Below, in pieces: positions 23,984 to 32,819 of a stretch of DNA of 64,000 nucleotides. Under the pieces are notes generated by a model. The model was not told the origin of the DNA, did no database searches, and saw only the letters and a list, made by a program, of their open reading frames with translations. Each line of letters opens with the position of its first letter. Within the stretch, counting starts at the first letter, position 1. The stretch lies in the NCBI GenBank assembly GCA_944389555.1, contig CALXMU010000001.1, forward strand, positions 132,676 to 196,675, in the 5' to 3' direction. A program made the translations under genes and the position numbers. This DNA is from an uncultured Alphaproteobacteria bacterium. Its GTDB lineage: Bacteria; Pseudomonadota; Alphaproteobacteria; Rs-D84.

Positions 23984-25067
23984 ATGTATATTCTTTCGGC
24001 ATCAAGATAAACATTTGACCTTGTGCATGCTGACCATGTGCAAATTTATATGCGTCGTCCCCTTTGCCGAAAAAGATGTCTGCTCGAATCCAACCGCGAA
24101 TCGCACTTCCCGTATCTTGTGCCACCATCAGTCGGCTAAATCTGCGACCATCAGATAGGTTGGTATCAACATATACAGGTAATCCTAACGTATAGATACT
24201 GTCGTCCATAGCGATAGAACGTATTTTTGATAGCGGCGTCCCAAGCTTTCCTATTACATCTGGTGGAACAGATTCATAGAAATACACATATCTTGGATTG
24301 TTATAAATAACTTCTTTTGCAAGTGCCGGGTTTTGTTTCAAATATTGCCAAACCGCATCGGCAGAATATCCGTTAGGCGGACGTATTCCCCGCGCACGTA
24401 ATTGCTCCCCAATAGATTTGAATGGCAAATCATTTACAGCGGCAAAGTTTAATTTTACCATTTTACCGTCGTCCAACTGCAACATGCCGCTACCTTGAAT
24501 TTGTATGTTTTGAACGTCTACTATGTTTGCCCAATATAAAGGTCTGCCAATTTGTTGCTCTACGATTTGTTGCTTTGGCACGCCTTTATAATTACGCCCA
24601 TCCGTTGGAACACCCATAAGCGGTTCGTTACATTCTGCTGTTTTGGTTCTGCATCCAGGTATAATCGGTGAGTAATAACCAGTAAATAAACCCTTTTTAG
24701 ACCCGTCATCGTTTATTATTTGATATGGTTGAAAGTTTGATTCAAACCATGCGCGTATGGTTGCTACGTCAGCAGAAGCTGAAGGAAGCATTTGGCATTT
24801 TTCTCGGAATAGTTCACGATCAGGTATTACTTTCCCCGTATATTGAATTTTTGCGCGGCAAGAATTACGAAATGCCTGTAACGCATAACGAACGTCATCA
24901 TTTCTCCAACCCGGTAAATCGTTATAAGAGACTTTCTTTAAATTTGATGGAATTACAGAGTTGTCGCCCCTGTGAGTGGGTGTTGATAAATCACAAGATG
25001 TCAAAGATATAGCGCATAAAACACCAATAAAAGCACGGAAAAATACCCGTTTTACAGAACCTAACAT
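23964..25067 (-). CDS. mltA: Membrane-bound lytic murein transglycosylase A
   Basis: MltA cleaves peptidoglycan glycan strands with formation of 1,6-anhydromuramic acid. The 367-residue product has a lipoprotein signal (ISLTSC). The family double-psi barrel contains GLFTGYYSPIIPG, IQGSGMLQL and FYESV. The catalytic-Asp motif is AQDTGSAIRG, followed by RADIFFGKGDDA. A GGGG tract about 15 bases ahead of ATG 25067 is a plausible ribosome site. The 3' end overlaps the dciA-like gene by 20 bases. In Alphaproteobacteria mltA commonly sits near secB and tim44-like genes, and secB is divergent here. Confidence 0.95.
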   Translation of the reverse strand: MLGSVKRVFFRAFIGVLCAISLTSCDLSTPTHRGDNSVIPSNLKKVSYNDLPGWRNDDVRYALQAFRNSCRAKIQYTGKVIPDRELFREKCQMLPSASADVATIRAWFESNFQPYQIINDDGSKKGLFTGYYSPIIPGCRTKTAECNEPLMGVPTDGRNYKGVPKQQIVEQQIGRPLYWANIVDVQNIQIQGSGMLQLDDGKMVKLNFAAVNDLPFKSIGEQLRARGIRPPNGYSADAVWQYLKQNPALAKEVIYNNPRYVYFYESVPPDVIGKLGTPLSKIRSIAMDDSIYTLGLPVYVDTNLSDGRRFSRLMVAQDTGSAIRGWIRADIFFGKGDDAYKFAHGQHAQGQMFILMPKEYTYVKPTK

Positions 25068-25150
25068 TTTTATTATTTCCCCCCACTTGTAAAAATTATT
25101 TATAATGTTATATTATCATAAAATGACGCCTAAAAAAAGGAGTATTAGAA

Positions 25151-25603
25151 ATGGCAAAATTTAACATCATTACGCAATTCTTGAAAGATTTCTCTTTTGA
25201 AAGCCCAAATGTACCGGAATTGTTCTTTAAAAATGATAACGGGCAGGCAAAAATGGAAATCAATATTGATATTCAAATAAAAGGCGCAGAAAATAACCTG
25301 TTTTTAGTCGATTTGATTACGAAAATTCATTCCAAATTGGAAAATGGTGACAAATCTATCTTTTTAATTGAATCCACATATTCTGGTTTGGTTCAGATGG
25401 AAGAAGAAAAAGATGATGAAATTAAAAAACGTACTTTGTTGATAAACGTGCCGACATTGCTTTTCCCAGCTGTTCGTGCTTTGATTACTCGTATGACAGC
25501 AGAATCTGGTTTCCCTGCATTTAGTATGCAACCGGTTGATTTTGAAAAATTATATGAAGATAGACAGAAACAAACTCAACAGGCGCCAGCAAATAATAAA
25601 TAA
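25151..25603 (+). CDS. secB: Protein-export chaperone SecB
   Basis: SecB tetramers hold secretory preproteins unfolded and deliver them to SecA. The 150-residue product has the typical start ITQFLKDFSFESPNVPELF, then IDIQIKGAENNLFLVDL. The SecA-contact region includes LLINVPTLLFPAVRALITRMTAESGFPAF. A strong AAAAGGAGT ribosome site precedes the ATG. It is followed by a terminator. SecB is characteristic of Proteobacteria and supports the Gram-negative assignment. Confidence 0.96.
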   Translation: MAKFNIITQFLKDFSFESPNVPELFFKNDNGQAKMEINIDIQIKGAENNLFLVDLITKIHSKLENGDKSIFLIESTYSGLVQMEEEKDDEIKKRTLLINVPTLLFPAVRALITRMTAESGFPAFSMQPVDFEKLYEDRQKQTQQAPANNK

Positions 25604-25619
25604 TCATATAAAATACGAT

Positions 25620-25650
25620 AAAAATCCGCTTTGGGCGGATTTTTATTTTT
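25620..25650 (+). terminator. Terminator after secB
   Basis: AAAATCCGC pairs with GCGGATTTT around a five-base loop, with T residues following. Confidence 0.88.
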
Positions 25651-25678
25651 AATGCTTTTATGATACAATATATAAGAT

Positions 25679-26863
25679 ATGGCTAAAGATAAATATATTT
25701 CTGTTAAAAGCGGGGTAAGCGGTTTTTCGTTTGCGAATCTGGGGTTGTTTACTGGTTTCGCAGATGGTATTTATAACGCCGTATATTCGCTGGTCTTGAT
25801 GGAAATTTTTATGAATTCGGCGGTAGTCGGAATTTACGTAAGTATATATGCTGTATTTTGTATGATCGTAGGTCTGTTTGCAAATGAGCTTTTTCGTAGA
25901 TTTTCAAAAGTACGCGTTTTTTATTTTTCTATGCTGATGTTAGCCGTTTGTTACGCAATGATGAGTTTTTCTATCAGACCAAGTACTTTTATTATGCTAG
26001 ACTACACTACTGGTATAGCATCAACTCTTGTCGGTGTTTTGATACCTTTGTTCATGTCTGATTTTTCCGGTAAAATCGGTATGGAACGGTTAAATTCTAG
26101 ATATCACCTATGGACGAATGTTGGGGCATTGTTTGCGCCTATGATAGCCGTAGCAATTGCAAATCAATTTGATAATAGGGCGGCTTTCTTTGCGTCCGCC
26201 TTGATATATTTTGCTGGTTGGATGTCTTTTAAGTTATTCCGTGTCGTACAAGAAAGCAGAAAAATAAAACCAGCAAGTCCACGAAAAACAATTAAAGTTT
26301 TGTGGAAAAATGCAATCGCATTTTTTAAGACCCCCGGAATGCCGCGCGCATATGCAGTAAATTTTGGCTATTATGCTTTGCGAGCAATGCGGTATCTTTA
26401 TGTGCCGATTGTCGTAATAGAAAATGGTTTTTCTAAAGATGTTCTGGGTTGGGTTTTAACTATAGGTATCATTCCATATTTGATATTGTCAGAAGTAATG
26501 GCCAAACTTGTGCGTAAATACGGTAAAAGAAAATGGTTGTTTATCGGTTTCGCTTCTTTTGCGGCATTTTCTGCGTTGGCAACATTCGTAACAGGCTACC
26601 CTTTATTAGCAATATTTGTTATGTGGCAAGTTTCAGGGGCGCTTATGGAGTCTGTACACGATTTGCTTTTCTTTGATAACGCCAAAAAAACAGAACAGAC
26701 AAAATTTTATGGGGTATTTAGGACAAGCGTAAACTTACCTAATATAATAGCACCAATACTTGGGGCCGCTTGCATCGCTGCGTTCGGCGGTACGTCGGCG
26801 GTATGGCTTGTGACCGCAATAATAGGTGGAATATCCGCCTTGTTGTCTGTTGCCAAAAAGTAA
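25679..26863 (+). CDS. Major facilitator superfamily transporter
   Basis: The 394-residue protein has about twelve hydrophobic segments and a cytoplasmic central loop rich in Lys and Arg (about 195-210), the layout of an MFS secondary transporter. The first segment begins near FANLGLFTGFADGIYNAVYS. No signature tells the substrate. No ribosome site is present: a TACAAT box lies about ten bases before the ATG, so the message may be leaderless. recA follows on the same strand behind its own promoter. Confidence 0.8.
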   Translation: MAKDKYISVKSGVSGFSFANLGLFTGFADGIYNAVYSLVLMEIFMNSAVVGIYVSIYAVFCMIVGLFANELFRRFSKVRVFYFSMLMLAVCYAMMSFSIRPSTFIMLDYTTGIASTLVGVLIPLFMSDFSGKIGMERLNSRYHLWTNVGALFAPMIAVAIANQFDNRAAFFASALIYFAGWMSFKLFRVVQESRKIKPASPRKTIKVLWKNAIAFFKTPGMPRAYAVNFGYYALRAMRYLYVPIVVIENGFSKDVLGWVLTIGIIPYLILSEVMAKLVRKYGKRKWLFIGFASFAAFSALATFVTGYPLLAIFVMWQVSGALMESVHDLLFFDNAKKTEQTKFYGVFRTSVNLPNIIAPILGAACIAAFGGTSAVWLVTAIIGGISALLSVAKK

Positions 26864-26895
26864 TTTTGTCGTTTAATAAAAATGGCTTATTTTCG

Positions 26896-26924
26896 TTGCG
26901 TATAACTTAAATAATTTGTATCAT
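26896..26924 (+). promoter_or_regulatory. Predicted recA promoter
   Basis: TTGCGT (26896-26901) and TATCAT (26919-26924) are separated by 17 bases, 27 bases ahead of the recA ATG. No alphaproteobacterial SOS box (GTTC or GAAC repeated at 11-base spacing) is visible in this interval. Confidence 0.55.
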
Positions 26925-26950
26925 TTTCCTAATAAGAAAAGGGGAATTTT

Positions 26951-28033
26951 ATGGCAAAGAAAGAAGCAGTAAAAGAAAATAATGCACCAGCAAAAAATCC
27001 GGCATTGGAATCGGCCTTGGCACAGATTCAAAAACAATTTGGCAAAGAAGCCATTATGAAAATGGGGGACGGATCTCAACAGAATATAGAAGCGATTTCT
27101 TCGGGTTCTTTGGGGTTAGATATTGCGCTGGGAATAGGTGGTTATCCACGGGGACGTATAGTTGAAATTTATGGTCCGGAAAGTTCGGGAAAAACGACCT
27201 TGGCTTTACATGCCGTTGCAGAAGCTCAGAAAAAAGGTGGTACGTGCGCTTATATTGATGCAGAGAATGCTTTGGATCCAAGTTATGCTAAAAAATTAGG
27301 TGTTGATGTTGCTAATTTAATTATATCGCAACCAGATTCTGGTGAACAAGCATTAGAAATTGCGGATACATTGATTAAGTCTGGCGCGGTTGATGTTGTA
27401 GTAATTGATTCTGTTGCTGCTTTGGTACCCAAAGCCGAACTAGAAGGTAATATAGGCGATTCGTTCGTCGGTACAACGGCGCGTTTAATGTCGCAAAGTT
27501 TGAAAAAATTGGCCGGTTCCGTATCTCGTAGTAATACTTTGTTGATTTTCATTAACCAGATTCGTATGAAAATAGGGGTAATGTTCGGTAACCCTGAAAC
27601 AACGTCTGGTGGTAATGCTTTGAAGTTTTATGCTTCTGTACGTCTTGATATCCGCCGTACAGGACAGATTAAAGAAAAAGAAAACATTATCGGAAATGAA
27701 ACGCGTGTAAAAGTTGTAAAAAATAAAGTTGCACCGCCTTTCCGTACGGTTGATTTTAAGATTATGTATGGCGAAGGTATATCTCGTATCAGTGAAATAT
27801 TAGATATGGGTGTAAAATACGATTTAATTGAAAAGGCAGGAAGTTTCTATTCTTATAATAATGAGCGTATGGGGCAGGGTGAAGCAAATGCTCGTCAATG
27901 GTTGAAAGAGCACGAAGATGTTCAGCAAGAGTTGTTAGATAAAATAATGGCTCGCGCACAGGGAATCGCAGAAGAAATGACGACCGGACCAGTTGATGAT
28001 GACGATGTGGCAATGGTACCAGACGCTGAATAA
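26951..28033 (+). CDS. recA: Recombinase RecA
   Basis: RecA catalyses strand exchange and triggers the SOS response. The 360-residue product shows Walker [10 protein letters not shown], the MAW region, loop L1 near [17 protein letters not shown], loop L2 near [18 protein letters not shown], and [13 protein letters not shown]. An AAGGGG site lies before the ATG. The acidic C-terminal tail ([13 protein letters not shown]) is typical. The first gene of a glycosyltransferase run starts ten bases after its stop, so those genes may be partly expressed from the recA promoter. Confidence 0.98.
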   Translation: MAKKEAVKENNAPAKNPALESALAQIQKQFGKEAIMKMGDGSQQNIEAISSGSLGLDIALGIGGYPRGRIVEIYGPESSGKTTLALHAVAEAQKKGGTCAYIDAENALDPSYAKKLGVDVANLIISQPDSGEQALEIADTLIKSGAVDVVVIDSVAALVPKAELEGNIGDSFVGTTARLMSQSLKKLAGSVSRSNTLLIFINQIRMKIGVMFGNPETTSGGNALKFYASVRLDIRRTGQIKEKENIIGNETRVKVVKNKVAPPFRTVDFKIMYGEGISRISEILDMGVKYDLIEKAGSFYSYNNERMGQGEANARQWLKEHEDVQQELLDKIMARAQGIAEEMTTGPVDDDDVAMVPDAE

Positions 28034-28043
28034 GGAGAATTTT

Positions 28044-28949
28044 ATGAATCTGTCAAGATTTTTTGCTATGTCTGACGTAATAGTGCGAGGGCATATTTTG
28101 AATTGGTTTTGGCGTAGCCGCGAAAAAAGAAGGGCTGTACGTAGTGATGTTTTGGCAACGGCAATACCGCGTTATTTTAAGCGATACTTGCCCGCAGCTG
28201 CCGCAATCAAAGAACGTAAAGTTGTTAAGGATGATAATAACGAAAAGATTTTTACGATTTGGTTACAAGGAGAAGAGAACGCGCCTGACTTGGTCAAGGC
28301 GTGTTTTCGTAGCGTAAGAAAAAATTGTAAACAAGAATTAGTCGTGTTAGATGAAGCTACATTAAACCAATATATAACTTTGCCAGATATAATTTGGAAA
28401 AAGAGAAGCGAAGGTAAAATTAAAAACGCTCATTTTGCAGATATCTGTCGTGTAGAATTATTGTATGAACATGGAGGAATCTGGTTGGATTCAACGGGTT
28501 TTGCAACGGCACCAATTCCAGATTGGATTATAAAAGAGGATTTCTTTGTCTATATGGCGGGGAATAAGGTCGGCAGCCCGTATAGCTTTATGCAAAATTG
28601 TTTTATTCGTGCAAGAAAAGGTGCGTATTTATTAGATGCTTGGCGCGCAATGATTTTAGATTATTGGATACATGAAAATCATAGTTTCGATTACTTTATG
28701 CATCAATTATTATTCAAAACTTTGGTTATGAATGATCCTCGTGCAAAAAAGTATTTTGCAGAAATGCCCCATATAGATCAAGATCCTACTCATGCATTAT
28801 GGTGGGCATATGCAGATAAACCGTTTAATCAAAAAGTTTTTGATGAAGTTACATCTGGGGCATTTTTTCAGAAAACTACATATGCACAGGCAAAGAATCC
28901 TCCAAAGGGTAGTTTTGCGGATGTTATGGTAAACGAAATGTACAAATAA
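28044..28949 (+). CDS. Capsular polysaccharide synthesis-type glycosyltransferase (GT32-like)
   Basis: The 301-residue product begins at ATG 28044, with TAAGGAGAA ahead of it. The motifs FTIWLQGEENAPDLVKACFRSV, HFADICRVELLYEHGGIWLDST and the later QNCFIRARKGAYLLDAW are those of the Caps_synth/GT32 fold. In that fold the acidic residues after GGIW bind the sugar nucleotide and metal. It should act on the cytoplasmic side of the inner membrane, adding a sugar to a surface polysaccharide. It is followed by two further glycosyltransferases on the same strand. Donor and acceptor are unknown. Confidence 0.82.
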   Translation: MNLSRFFAMSDVIVRGHILNWFWRSREKRRAVRSDVLATAIPRYFKRYLPAAAAIKERKVVKDDNNEKIFTIWLQGEENAPDLVKACFRSVRKNCKQELVVLDEATLNQYITLPDIIWKKRSEGKIKNAHFADICRVELLYEHGGIWLDSTGFATAPIPDWIIKEDFFVYMAGNKVGSPYSFMQNCFIRARKGAYLLDAWRAMILDYWIHENHSFDYFMHQLLFKTLVMNDPRAKKYFAEMPHIDQDPTHALWWAYADKPFNQKVFDEVTSGAFFQKTTYAQAKNPPKGSFADVMVNEMYK

Positions 28950-28969
28950 AGAAAATACGGGGGCTTCAT

Positions 28970-30004
28970 ATGCCGACAATTTCTATAATAATACCAGTAT
29001 ATAACGTAGAAAAATATTTAAGAAGATGTTTGGATAGTGTATTGAATCAAACTTTTTCAGATTGGGAGGCTATTTGTGTAAATGACGGCAGCCCGGACAA
29101 TAGCGCAAAAATATTGGAAGAATATGCGGCTCGTGATGAACGCTTTAAAATAATAACTAAAGAAAATGGTGGTTTATCAGATGCTAGAAATGCAGGTATG
29201 AAAGTTGCAGAAGGTGATTTCATATTGTTTTTAGATAGTGATGACTTTATTCACCCGCAGACGATGGAAATAACTCATTTTTTGGCGACAAGAGATGGGT
29301 CAGATATAGTTTCTTTTACTTATGATAGAATTTATAGACCGCAATTGATGGTACGCCATAAGTTAGGATTGGATACAGATAGCGTGGTTCCATCGCGTAT
29401 ACATAAAAGGTATGACCCTGCCGGAATAAAAACTTTAGTTACAGATGATGTTTATGCTTATGCAACAGAACGTGCACATAATGCATTTAACCCGAAACGT
29501 AAATGGTTGATAAAGCATTGCCAGGTTTGGAAAAATTTATATCGTCGTGAACTTATTTCTGACACGCCGTTTATAAAAGGAATATTGTTTGAAGATTTTC
29601 CATGGTGGTCTGCGATAATGTTAAAGAACCCTCGTGTAACTATTGCACCATTGCCGTTATATTTTTACGTACCAAATTTTGGGGGAATCGTACTATCTGC
29701 AAAACAATTGCGTATATTACATAATTTATGTGACGGAATAGAAAGCGCTTTCATTTTATATAAAGAACAAGCAACTGAATATCAGATGCAGCAATGGTCT
29801 AAGAAATTTAAGTGGCATTTTATAAAATGGGCTTTTAGAAAAATAAAGTATTTAGATAATAGTGCAGACCTAGAAGCGGCACGTAAACGTTTCTGTGAAC
29901 TTGAAAAAATAGGTGCTTTGGATAATCCACCTACTAAAAAAGCACGTTGTCTGCGATGCAGAATTTGTAAGTTTATAAAGATTTGTAAAAAATGGAAAAA
30001 ATAA
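28970..30004 (+). CDS. Family 2 glycosyltransferase
   Basis: The 344-residue product has a standard GT-A fold N-terminal half: ISIIIPVYNVEKYLRRCLDSVLNQT, VNDGSPDNS, then GGLSDARNAGMKVAEGDFILFLDSDDF, whose DSDD is the metal and nucleotide-sugar site. The C-terminal half is basic and amphipathic (KWHFIKWAFRKIKYL), with a cysteine-rich tail, probably for membrane contact. It overlaps the next gene by 13 bases. Likely role: lipopolysaccharide or capsule assembly. Confidence 0.9.
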   Translation: MPTISIIIPVYNVEKYLRRCLDSVLNQTFSDWEAICVNDGSPDNSAKILEEYAARDERFKIITKENGGLSDARNAGMKVAEGDFILFLDSDDFIHPQTMEITHFLATRDGSDIVSFTYDRIYRPQLMVRHKLGLDTDSVVPSRIHKRYDPAGIKTLVTDDVYAYATERAHNAFNPKRKWLIKHCQVWKNLYRRELISDTPFIKGILFEDFPWWSAIMLKNPRVTIAPLPLYFYVPNFGGIVLSAKQLRILHNLCDGIESAFILYKEQATEYQMQQWSKKFKWHFIKWAFRKIKYLDNSADLEAARKRFCELEKIGALDNPPTKKARCLRCRICKFIKICKKWKK

Positions 30005-31134
30005 AAATTGCTTTTTGTGTGCGGGATATGAAAATCGGTGGCGTAGAATCTGTTATGATTCGTACCATGGATATGTTACTTAAAATTAAGAATATAGAAA
30101 TTGTTGTGATTACATATTCTAAAATTAAAGAGCAGGTATATCTTGATTGGTTCGCAGAACATCCTGAAGTGAAAGTTTATACTTTATATCCTTCACGTTG
30201 GTTCGGAACGGATTTATCTCATTTCTTTTTATTTCGTATATTTCAACATTTTGGGCGGGATATCTACAGATGGTATAGACGTACGTTTGTTGGACTGGCG
30301 AATATAAAAGATGTGAACTTATTTATAGATTATTATAACTTTTCATTTAATTCAGAATTTAAGAAAATTTCTAAACCTAAAATAGTTTGGTGGCATTCGT
30401 CAATTGATAATTTTATAAACGGTAAATATATCCGTTATATGAATAATTATAATAAGATGGTTACATTGACAGACGGTTTCGTTGAGGAATTCAAAAGTCT
30501 ATACCCAGAATATTCAAATAAAATTATAAGAATATATAATCCGATTGATATAGAACGCGCCATACAAAAATCAAAAAGCATTCCAATACCAGACGGTAAG
30601 TATTTTTGCTGTGTATCTAGGTTATATGCTGACAAAGACATTCCTACGGTTTTGTACGCTTTTGATAAGTTCTGGAATGATAATGGTAAACCGGATGTAA
30701 GTTTATATATAATAGGTGATGGAAGTTTTCGTATGCGTTATGAACAGTTAGCTGCATCTTTATCTTCTTCTGATAATATTATTTTTACGGGTGCTTTGGC
30801 GAATCCGTTTGGATATATGCGCGGAGCAATGGCAAATATTCTGTCTAGTCACAGTGAAGGTTTTGCGATAGTGTTAACAGAAGCGTCCGCGGTAGATACA
30901 TTAAATATCGCATCTGATTGTAGGAATGGCCCACGTGAAATATTATATGACGGTAAGGGCGGCTTATTGTTTACCCCAGGTAATGCTGATGAATTGGCAA
31001 AATGTATGGATATGGTTTTCAATAAAAAAGTACCAATAAATCAGATGAAAAAAATAGCTTACGAAGGGCTTAACAGATTTGATTCAAAGGTAATATTTAA
31101 TCAAATTATAAAATTGATAAAGTCAAACGTTTGA
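29992..31134 (+). CDS. Family 4-type glycosyltransferase
   Basis: The 380-residue product has a GT-B fold. It opens with FCVRDMKIGGVESVMIRTMDML, the nucleotide-binding half begins near YFCCVSRLYADKDIPTVLYAF, and the region LSSHSEGFAIVLTEA contains the conserved donor-site glutamates. Its start lies inside the end of the preceding glycosyltransferase, so the two are translationally coupled. The 3' end overlaps the convergent gene at 31123 by 12 bases, so two glycan transcription units meet tail to tail. Confidence 0.9.
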   Translation: MEKIKIAFCVRDMKIGGVESVMIRTMDMLLKIKNIEIVVITYSKIKEQVYLDWFAEHPEVKVYTLYPSRWFGTDLSHFFLFRIFQHFGRDIYRWYRRTFVGLANIKDVNLFIDYYNFSFNSEFKKISKPKIVWWHSSIDNFINGKYIRYMNNYNKMVTLTDGFVEEFKSLYPEYSNKIIRIYNPIDIERAIQKSKSIPIPDGKYFCCVSRLYADKDIPTVLYAFDKFWNDNGKPDVSLYIIGDGSFRMRYEQLAASLSSSDNIIFTGALANPFGYMRGAMANILSSHSEGFAIVLTEASAVDTLNIASDCRNGPREILYDGKGGLLFTPGNADELAKCMDMVFNKKVPINQMKKIAYEGLNRFDSKVIFNQIIKLIKSNV

Positions 31135-31974
31135 TTCTTTTAATCTTGGTGGAATTTTTATAACTCGTTTTAACCCAAACATTCCGGGTTTATCTAAAGC
31201 ATAAATGGGTCTTGCATACGTTTGTATAATTCTTGCAATTTTTAACCATCTTTCGCCGCGAACGGGTAGGGTGCTTACGGCGTTTATAGTTCCGTTACCG
31301 CGACGACGTAAATGGTTTAACCAATCGGGACCTCTTGCAGCCGCCTTGTCTAATAGCATTTGTAAGTCAATGGCACCAAAATGTAAAAGGTACAAATTTT
31401 TATCTATATGAAAATTGTGCTTATGTATACTATGAAAACCGCTGCCCCATTGAACTGGTTTATTTATAACAACTGGTTTCGTATACCTTGTTGATAATAA
31501 AGCATATTCGCGTTGACGAAGTAACGGTAGTTTACGGTTTAATTTTTTTTCATTATTTAAGTTTTGACCGACATCCAAACCTAAACCAGATACGGTCGTT
31601 TTTATTTTTAAGTTCGATAAATATTTTGCCAGCGACTTGTTTGTTATTGGGTCTACAACCAAGAACTCGTCGCAATCGCAACCAATGACAATGTCGTAAG
31701 TTTTTAATAGTTCCTTTGCTAAGGCTGATAATTGATTTATTCTATATTTATCCCCCGCTGCCCGCGACATTTCAATATGAGGCAGTTTCTTTACATGAGA
31801 TTTGCCAGCATTTACCGGTATTTTTTGGTCTTCGCCGTCTAGGTATATATATAAATTTTCATAGCCAATTTCTTCACCGTAATATTTTATCCAACGCTGC
31901 AAGAAAAAGTCATCATTACGCGCCATGGTTATGGCTGCGATTCGTTTTATGTTATTTTTTTGCGCGTTTTTCAT
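31123..31974 (-). CDS. Glycosyltransferase family 2-type protein (Glyco_tranf_2_4-like)
   Basis: The 283-residue product begins with IAAITMARNDDFFLQRWIKYYGE, the opening of the Glyco_tranf_2_4 group of GT2-like enzymes. The acidic motif CDCDEFLVV lies near residues 99-107, and later QWGSGFHSIHKH and YLLHFGAI match the same group. It shares a four-base overlap with the RgpF-like gene upstream. The role is presumably sugar addition to a surface glycan; the substrate is unknown. Confidence 0.75.
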   Translation of the reverse strand: MKNAQKNNIKRIAAITMARNDDFFLQRWIKYYGEEIGYENLYIYLDGEDQKIPVNAGKSHVKKLPHIEMSRAAGDKYRINQLSALAKELLKTYDIVIGCDCDEFLVVDPITNKSLAKYLSNLKIKTTVSGLGLDVGQNLNNEKKLNRKLPLLRQREYALLSTRYTKPVVINKPVQWGSGFHSIHKHNFHIDKNLYLLHFGAIDLQMLLDKAAARGPDWLNHLRRRGNGTINAVSTLPVRGERWLKIARIIQTYARPIYALDKPGMFGLKRVIKIPPRLKESNV

Positions 31975-32819
31975 AGTCCCTCGGTAAAGATTTTATGGAT
32001 AAAATATTTTGCGTTTCTTAAAAAGATTTTAACTGGATTTCTTGTTAAAAGCCAGTTTATATATCTTTCTCCAAACGTTTCTTTCGCAGCAGATGTAATC
32101 GCATTTTTGGTAATCGGGTCGGTTTTATTCAGAACATAACATAGTTGACTGCCTAGTGCACCGCCATGACGCGTAAATGCCACCTTTTTTATAAATGGCA
32201 TACCCGCATCATATAATTTTTTTATATCGTTGTACACGCTACGTCCCGGTGCTGAATAGATGCATTGGATAGTTCCATTATGCTCACGAATTAGTTTTGA
32301 TAGACCCTGTTCATAAACATAAGTTATAACACCTTTACTTGGTTGACGTGTTATTGATACCATAAATTCGTTGAACCAGTCTGATAAGAATATTGATGGT
32401 TTGAATCCTATAAACCAAGATTGAATATGCGGATTTTTTTTGTGCGGGTTGTAAACTAAACCAAAAGAGTCTGTTCCGAAAGATTCCATTTTATTTAAAG
32501 AAATATCTAACGGATGCACTGGACCATAAACTGAATCGTTTATTATGTATAAATATTCGTAATTATTCAGTAACCCGTTTCCTTTTGCGTAAACGTAAGC
32601 ACGCTTATAAGAACCGAAGTCATATTCAAAATGACGAACAGCATCAGAATATATTACGTAATTAGATATTTTATCTAATTCAGATTTAGGTACGTCACTA
32701 TCCATTACTAGAATGACATCACCTAAATCTGATAATGATTTGACCATATAAATTAGTGCCGCATCAACTTTGTTTTGCGCGCTATAACCAGCTACTAAAA
32801 ACAAACGTTTAGATTTCAC
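31971..32819 (-). CDS. Rhamnan synthesis RgpF-like protein
   Basis: This 282-residue product matches the RgpF family, which builds rhamnose-containing polysaccharides. Family marks are a region starting LFLVAGYSAQ, FEYDFGSYKRAYVYAKG, YLYIINDSVYGPV and the later SWFIGFKPSIF. It starts inside the last 11 bases of typA and overlaps the next gene, so typA and the two glycan genes form one operon on the minus strand. Rhamnose as substrate is an inference from the family name only. Confidence 0.78.
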   Translation of the reverse strand: MKSKRLFLVAGYSAQNKVDAALIYMVKSLSDLGDVILVMDSDVPKSELDKISNYVIYSDAVRHFEYDFGSYKRAYVYAKGNGLLNNYEYLYIINDSVYGPVHPLDISLNKMESFGTDSFGLVYNPHKKNPHIQSWFIGFKPSIFLSDWFNEFMVSITRQPSKGVITYVYEQGLSKLIREHNGTIQCIYSAPGRSVYNDIKKLYDAGMPFIKKVAFTRHGGALGSQLCYVLNKTDPITKNAITSAAKETFGERYINWLLTRNPVKIFLRNAKYFIHKIFTEGL

